Of a stretch of 45,569 nucleotides of DNA, positions 41,366 to 45,569 are shown in pieces. The number at the start of each line of letters is the position of its first letter. Position 1 is the stretch's first letter. This stretch comes from Thermoplasmatales archaeon SW_10_69_26 (lineage in GTDB: Archaea > Thermoplasmatota > SW-10-69-26). A program made the translations under genes and the position numbers. The DNA is taken from the NCBI GenBank assembly GCA_003009755.1, contig PXUB01000006.1, positions 1 to 45,569 of the forward strand. Direction: 5' to 3'. The notes below the pieces were generated by a model, which searched no databases, had not been told where the DNA came from, and worked only from the letters and a program-made list of their open reading frames with translations.

Positions 41366-42130
41366 ATGGCTAGCTTGACCTCCTGGCTGTTGCTGGTGAT
41401 CGTGGGCCCGGTCCTGTTGCTGGCGCCCGGCTACCTGGCCCTGTCGATCACGCGGGCCTGCGGCTGGATGGGGGTCGACACGAGCAGCCTCTACGAGACG
41501 CTCGGGCTCTCGGCGGCCCTCAGCCTGTCCGCGATCGTGCTCGTCGGGTTCGCGCTCTCGCAGACCCTCGGGCTGTCCCGGCAGACCCTGCTCGTCACCC
41601 ACCTGGTCCTGCTCGGGGGACTGGCCCTGGGAGCCACGCAGGCCGGGGCGGACCAGGCGCGCGCCGACGAGGCCCCGACCGAGCCTGGGCCCTCGCCGGC
41701 GAGCCCGACCTCGGCCGTCGTGATCGGGGTCGCCCTGGTCGTCGTCGCCCTCGGAGCCGGCCTCTACGACGGGACCGACCCCTACACGGAAGCCCACTAC
41801 GCCAACGCCTCGGAGGTCGACCCGATCGCGCACGTCGCCCCCGAGCAGCCGATCGCGTGGACCCTGACCGTCGAGAACCACGAGCAGCGCACGGTCACCT
41901 ACACCCTAGAGACGCGGCTGTTCCCCGAGAACGCGACGAACACCTCGCGCGAGGCCGGCTGGCCGGTGCACGAGGACCAGCTGAGGCTCGCGGACGGCGA
42001 GCAGGCCCAGGTGGACGTGTCGTTCTCGGCGCCCTCGTGTTGTCTGTGGACGGCTCGCACCTACGTCGACCTCGACCACCGCGAGGAGCCGTTGACGATG
42101 CACCGCTGGGTCGAGGTCCACACGGGCTGA
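41366..42130 (+). CDS. DUF1616-like membrane protein
   Basis: A 254-aa protein with four helices (near 8-28, 45-65, 75-92 and 118-136) followed by an extracellular beta domain, WTLTVENHEQRTVTYTLETR and then AQVDVSFSAPSCCLW, like the CARDB-type domain of DUF1616 proteins. Such proteins are typical members of archaeal surface-glycan clusters, but their function is unknown. The ATG at 41366 has GGAGGGG upstream. Its stop is one base from the stop of the convergent flippase gene. Confidence 0.75.
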   Translation: MASLTSWLLLVIVGPVLLLAPGYLALSITRACGWMGVDTSSLYETLGLSAALSLSAIVLVGFALSQTLGLSRQTLLVTHLVLLGGLALGATQAGADQARADEAPTEPGPSPASPTSAVVIGVALVVVALGAGLYDGTDPYTEAHYANASEVDPIAHVAPEQPIAWTLTVENHEQRTVTYTLETRLFPENATNTSREAGWPVHEDQLRLADGEQAQVDVSFSAPSCCLWTARTYVDLDHREEPLTMHRWVEVHTG

Positions 42131-42131
42131 G

Positions 42132-43553
42132 TTACACCTCGCCCTCGGGCTCGCCGATATCGGGCAGCTCGGGCTGCCAGACGATCCACAACACGACGAG
42201 GTAGACCAAGGCCGCCCCCGAGACCGCGCCGGCCAGACCCACGTAGCCTTCCAACCGGGGCAGGGCGAGCAGGCTGGCCGCCATCGCGCCCGTCCCCAGA
42301 CCCACGCCGACCCACAACCGCCCGTCGTTGACGATGGCGAAGGCTCCACCCACGCGGTAGGCCTTCAACGCGAACGTCAACGCGTACGTGACGACGGTCG
42401 TGGCGGCGGCGCCGAGCACGCCCCAGATCGGGATCGCGGCGAGGTTGGCGAGGAGGTTGACGCCGGCGCCGGCGGCGTGGATCACGGACAACGGGCGAGT
42501 CGACTCCTCGAGCTGGTAGGCGCGGTTGAACGAGAACTCCTGGAAACCGAGCAGGAAGGCACCGCTGGCGACGAAGGGCACCAGCACGCGGCCGACCTCC
42601 GCGTAGGCTGGATCCAGCAGGATGCGGGTCAGATCGCCGGCGACGAGGCTGAGCCCCACGGTGGCGGGGACGCCCAAGGCCACGAGGTAGTTGACGTTCT
42701 CCTCGAGGATCTCGACGACGCGGCCCGCAAGCTGGCCCTCGTAGGCCGCGACGGCGCGCGGGAAGTAGGACAGGCTGACCGCCATCAACGGCACGAAGAT
42801 GGCCTGCTGGGCGATGTCGTAGCTGACCGCGTACACGCCGGCCGCGCCCGAGTCCACGAGCACGCCCAACAGGATGCGGTCGATCTGCGCCATCACGTAC
42901 GTGAACACGAACATCGCGGCCAAGGGCAGCCCGTAGGTGCGCAGCCGTCGGCGATCGTCCCCGTCCAGGGCCGGCCCCTCGTCGGTGGGGATGCCCACCG
43001 CCAGCAGACCGGCTCCAGCGAGGAAGCCGGCCGCCACGCCGGCCAAGGGACCCACGAAGGTGCCCAACGTCAACGCCAGCCCGCCGCCGAGGCCGAGCAT
43101 GGCCACGGCTTTCGTGACCAGCCCGGCCGCGTAGCGGGCCGAGTCCTCGACGCTTCGCCGGTACTCGAGGTGCAGCTCGAACAGGCCCTGGCAGGCCAGC
43201 ACGGCCGCGACGCCCGCGGCCAGGATCGCGGCTCGGGCGTCGAGCCAGACGTAGGCGCCCGCGGCGGCCAGCAAGCCCACCACGACCACCAGCCCGACGA
43301 GGGCGGCGTACCGGCGGCGGGCGTGGGCCAGCACCGCGAACCGCTGGGGGTCGTCCCCGGTGCTGAACCGCAGCACGAAGTGCTTGATCCAGTTGAAGAA
43401 GACGGCGTTGCCCAGCGCGGCCGTGGCGAGCCCGATCGCGTACAGCCCGTACTCGCTGGGCGGCAGAAGCCGGCTGAACACGACCAAGGCACCGAACTGC
43501 AGCAGGCTGTAGGTGCCTCGCCCGCCGACGTAAACCAGCGTGTCCCGGTCCAC
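42132..43553 (-). CDS. Wzx-like polysaccharide flippase
   Basis: A 473-aa membrane protein with 12-14 helices of the MOP/PST exporter type. The N-terminus VYVGGRGTYSLLQFGALVVFSRLLPPSEYGLYAI is the usual first helix-loop, and GIYAVSYDIAQQ-like and FQEFSFNRAYQLEESTRPLSV segments fit the family. It would flip the lipid-linked glycan across the membrane. GTG start. It lies 43 bases downstream of the pyruvyl transferase gene on the minus strand and converges on the plus-strand glycan genes. Confidence 0.9.
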   Translation of the reverse strand: MDRDTLVYVGGRGTYSLLQFGALVVFSRLLPPSEYGLYAIGLATAALGNAVFFNWIKHFVLRFSTGDDPQRFAVLAHARRRYAALVGLVVVVGLLAAAGAYVWLDARAAILAAGVAAVLACQGLFELHLEYRRSVEDSARYAAGLVTKAVAMLGLGGGLALTLGTFVGPLAGVAAGFLAGAGLLAVGIPTDEGPALDGDDRRRLRTYGLPLAAMFVFTYVMAQIDRILLGVLVDSGAAGVYAVSYDIAQQAIFVPLMAVSLSYFPRAVAAYEGQLAGRVVEILEENVNYLVALGVPATVGLSLVAGDLTRILLDPAYAEVGRVLVPFVASGAFLLGFQEFSFNRAYQLEESTRPLSVIHAAGAGVNLLANLAAIPIWGVLGAAATTVVTYALTFALKAYRVGGAFAIVNDGRLWVGVGLGTGAMAASLLALPRLEGYVGLAGAVSGAALVYLVVLWIVWQPELPDIGEPEGEV

Positions 43554-43596
43554 GCCGCCTAGCCCCCCCGTAGGTGGCGTGCTGCCGGCGTGGGGG

Positions 43597-44871
43597 TCAT
43601 CGCGACGCCGGGGTGGGGGCCAGCTGGGCGTCCAGCACGTCCCGGGCCGGTTGGCGGGCCCGGGTCTGGACCTCGGGCATCCGCGCCGCCAACCGCTGGG
43701 CGTAGCCCTGCCGGGCGCGCATCAGGCGCTGGAACCCGTCGCGGAGCTTGTGAGGGGTCAGCTCGGCGATGTCCAGCACCCAGTCCTCGAGGCCGAACAT
43801 CTCCATGATGCCGTCCGTCTTCGGCAGGTAGGAGACGGCCAACGTCGGGACGCGCCCGCACAGCGCGAACACGTTGGAGTGCATGCGGGTGCCGACGAAG
43901 GCGTCCATCCGGGCGATGGCGGCGATCAGCTCCCGGGGGGTCAGCTCGGGGTCGAGGCTGTGCACGTTGGCCGGCCGATCGGACCAGTCCATCAGCTCCT
44001 CGAGGTCCGCCAGCGCGATCCGGTCATCGTCGTCGCCGGGCCCGGTGACCTGTGGGACGAACACGAAATCCACGTCCTCGTGGTCGCGGAACAGGTCCCC
44101 GTAGGCGGCCAGGTAGCGCTCGTAGCGGGCCTGGGTCTGGTCCAAGCCGGGGAAGTGCCACCGACGGACCGTGAACCCGACGACGGGGGGCTCCAGCTGG
44201 TGCACCGCGTCGATCGCCTCGCGAGCCGCGGACGTGGGGTCGGCCTCGAGAGCGAACGCAGGGTCGGGGGCCAGGGTGAGGGGGGCGTCGACGTCGAGGT
44301 GCTGCACGAAGCTTTCGGAAACGGGTTCACGGACGTAGACGTGCTCGGCGCGGGCCAGGGTGCGGGCGAGCAGGCGGCGTTCGATGCCGCTGGCCGGGCC
44401 GATCGATTGCGGCAACAGGTGGACGTCCAGCCCGGCGCGGTCGGCCAGCCACAGCTGGGCCAGGTGCACGTACAGGCCCATCCGGAAGGAATCGTGCAGG
44501 TAGCCGCCGCCGCAAGCCAGCGCCAGGTCGGCCTCGCGGGCTCGGGCCAGAAACCGGCGAGCCTCGGGCGAGGCCCAGCGGCCGTCCCCGCGGGCCCCGG
44601 CCCACGAGGTTGGGAACCGCCACAACAGCTGGGCGAGCCAGTGCCGGGCCTGAGCGGCCTTGCCGGCCTCGGGGTCGGGCACCGGGACGGGGGCCTCGAT
44701 CACCTCGATCCGGGGATCGGTGTAGTAGGCGCGGTCCGCCTGCGGGTCCAGGGACACGAGCGTGAACCCCACGTCCTCGTCGACCGCCCAGAACGAGGAC
44801 AGGATGCCCTGCACGATGCCGCCATCGCCCTTGTTCCGGTGGCTGTAGGTGTTCGTCAGCAGGATCTGCAT
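43597..44871 (-). CDS. Polysaccharide pyruvyl transferase family protein
   Basis: A 424-aa protein of the CsaB/polysaccharide pyruvyl transferase family, which adds ketal pyruvate to sugars in surface polymers. Diagnostic stretches are MQILLTNTYSHRNKGDGGIVQGIL, LALACGGGYLHDSF, LLPQSIGPASG, YVREPVSESFV, and FVGTRMHSNVFALCGRVP with the conserved R-x-H. The ATG at 44871 matches the family N-terminus. It is the first gene of a two-gene unit with the flippase. Confidence 0.9.
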   Translation of the reverse strand: MQILLTNTYSHRNKGDGGIVQGILSSFWAVDEDVGFTLVSLDPQADRAYYTDPRIEVIEAPVPVPDPEAGKAAQARHWLAQLLWRFPTSWAGARGDGRWASPEARRFLARAREADLALACGGGYLHDSFRMGLYVHLAQLWLADRAGLDVHLLPQSIGPASGIERRLLARTLARAEHVYVREPVSESFVQHLDVDAPLTLAPDPAFALEADPTSAAREAIDAVHQLEPPVVGFTVRRWHFPGLDQTQARYERYLAAYGDLFRDHEDVDFVFVPQVTGPGDDDDRIALADLEELMDWSDRPANVHSLDPELTPRELIAAIARMDAFVGTRMHSNVFALCGRVPTLAVSYLPKTDGIMEMFGLEDWVLDIAELTPHKLRDGFQRLMRARQGYAQRLAARMPEVQTRARQPARDVLDAQLAPTPASR

Positions 44872-45078
44872 GGGCCGACCTCCGGTCACCGCTCGCCGAG
44901 GCAAGCGGCGACCCAGCGCCACATCCGGGTCGAGGGATTCGGTTTCGGTGAAGCGCCTGTTGGGCGGGACCAACAGCCTCCCGACGGTGCGAGCCCTCGC
45001 TTGCCGCCGGCCGTGGCCCCGCTGGGGAAGACCTTCGCGTCAACCCCCTTGCCGGTCCCCGCGCCTGTCGCGCTCGCC
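44872..45078. other. Spacer between divergent genes
   Basis: No gene is seen. A perfect 7-bp inverted repeat, CTGTTGG / CCAACAG with a six-base loop, lies near 44957-44976. Promoters for both neighbours should be here, but no clear TATA box stands out. Confidence 0.4.
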
Positions 45079-45338
45079 ATGGTCGACCAGCGCACCGTCG
45101 CCAAGACGTTCGGCTACGTGTTCGTGGCCATCGGCGTGCTCGGCTTCGTCCCGAACCCGCTCGTGAGCGCGGACGGGCTGTTCCAGGTGAACGCCACGCA
45201 CAACATCGTGCACCTGCTGTCCGGCATCGTCGCCCTCGTCGCCGGGTACGAGCGGGAATCCCACGCCCGCACCTACAACTCGGTTTCGGGGCCGTGTACG
45301 GTCTCGTCACCGCGCTCGGGTTCCTCGGCGTCTCCTAG
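45079..45338 (+). pseudogene. Frameshifted, truncated DUF4383-like membrane protein
   Basis: From the ATG at 45079 the frame reads TVAKTFGYVFVAIGVLGFV, then THNIVHLLSGIVALVAGYER and HARTYN, a DUF4383 pattern. At about 45278 one base appears to be missing: the family sequence resumes in the next frame as LGFGAVYGLVTALGFLGVS and meets TAG at 45336-45338. Even after repair the protein would be about 86 aa, while family members are usually 120-150 aa with four helices, so the 3' half is also gone. A programmed shift or sequencing error cannot be excluded. Confidence 0.65.
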
Positions 45339-45496
45339 ACTGCCGGACATGCTTGGGTTAAGCTCTCGCCGTGAGGGGGGGTCACGGAGACCGCTCCCCC
45401 TCGATTTGGTGAACATTTTCTGGCCGACCGCTCGTAGGGGGAGACCGTGGGACCGGAAATGTTCTGGTGCGCCGGTCTGAGGCGGGCAATCTTGCT

Positions 45497-45517
45497 GTAC
45501 GGATCGAAGATCCGTAC
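45497..45517. repeat. Perfect hairpin GTACGGATC-GAA-GATCCGTAC
   Basis: A 9-bp stem with a GAA loop. Its core GGATCGAAGATCC is identical to the hairpins at 264-280 and 525-541 at the other end of the window. Confidence 0.85.
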
Positions 45518-45520
45518 GCA

Positions 45521-45556
45521 GCCGAGACCGGTCTGCGTGGCAGACCGGTGCTCGGC
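45521..45556. repeat. 15-bp stem-loop with one bulge
   Basis: GCCGAG + ACCGGTCTG pairs with CAGACCGGT + CTCGGC across a CGTGG loop, with one bulged G. It follows the previous hairpin after three bases. Confidence 0.85.
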
Positions 45557-45569
45557 CGTTGTCGCCCCC

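Larger units (their letters stand above)
45339..45569. other. Non-coding palindromic region at the window end
   Basis: No gene is seen. An imperfect inverted pair, GAACATTTTCTGG (near 45412) and CCGGAAATGTTC (near 45454), is followed by the two strong hairpins listed below. Confidence 0.6.

Noticed and set aside
43540-45480. A 646-residue open frame spanning the pyruvyl transferase region
   Set aside because: Most of it is antisense to the pyruvyl transferase; only the part from 45079 resembles a protein family.

Overview
The window is about 45.6 kb of very GC-rich DNA from an archaeon. The evidence is diphthamide synthase Dph2, an archaeal-type HMG-CoA synthase/thiolase/DUF35 mevalonate cluster, a HerA ATPase, an MfnA-type decarboxylase, an archaeosortase, a CcmE with the CxxxY motif, and repeated TATA-like boxes about 25-30 bases upstream of start codons (leaderless transcription). 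An aa3-type cytochrome oxidase shows aerobic respiration. The proteins are acidic. I infer a high-GC aerobic euryarchaeote, possibly Thermoplasmatota, but no rRNA or marker gene here fixes the lineage.

Layout. 1-562: non-coding, full of hairpins and three copies of the cox3 3' tail. 563-4887: divergent cox3-cox1 and cox2 plus a zinc-ribbon membrane protein; Cox2 carries an extra C-terminal blue-copper domain. 4927-12579: a surface lipoprotein, an acyl-CoA carboxyltransferase, two GAF proteins, a SAM hydrolase and an 847-aa secreted Ig-like protein. 12662-17029: dph2 and mfnA, then a fibronectin-like surface protein with its archaeosortase. 17249-20529: herA, a YdjM-like membrane protein, ccmE and a small Cys-rich protein. 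20533-23148: an NTF2-like protein, a tandem 131-bp repeat, DUF3307 and SatD genes under a promoter with three 20-bp operator-like boxes, and a small acidic protein. 23281-26695: regulator, HMG-CoA synthase, an unlisted 30-aa membrane peptide, thiolase and DUF35 on one strand, each overlapping or nearly touching the next. 26865-28029: a zinc-finger peptide, a Nudix hydrolase, a hairpin-rich spacer and tRNA-Ile(GAU). 28030-30077: gene fragments (carboxypeptidase-regulatory-like, WecB) around an intact F420-dependent-oxidoreductase-like gene. 30074-34078: amino-sugar genes (formyltransferase, glmS with a 21-codon upstream ORF, a GlmU-like nucleotidyltransferase). 34888-44871: surface polysaccharide or glycoprotein-glycan island (three GT4 glycosyltransferases, sulfotransferase, GT-C-like membrane protein, DUF1616, flippase, pyruvyl transferase). 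45079-45569: a frameshifted DUF4383 gene and more palindromes.

How the genes work together: GlmS and the GlmU-like enzyme would supply UDP-amino sugars to the glycan island, whose product is flipped by the Wzx-like protein and may be decorated with sulfate, pyruvate or formyl groups. The archaeosortase would anchor the secreted proteins that carry C-terminal sorting tails. CcmE supports cytochrome c maturation, while the Cox2 blue-copper domain suggests that a copper protein delivers electrons to the oxidase.
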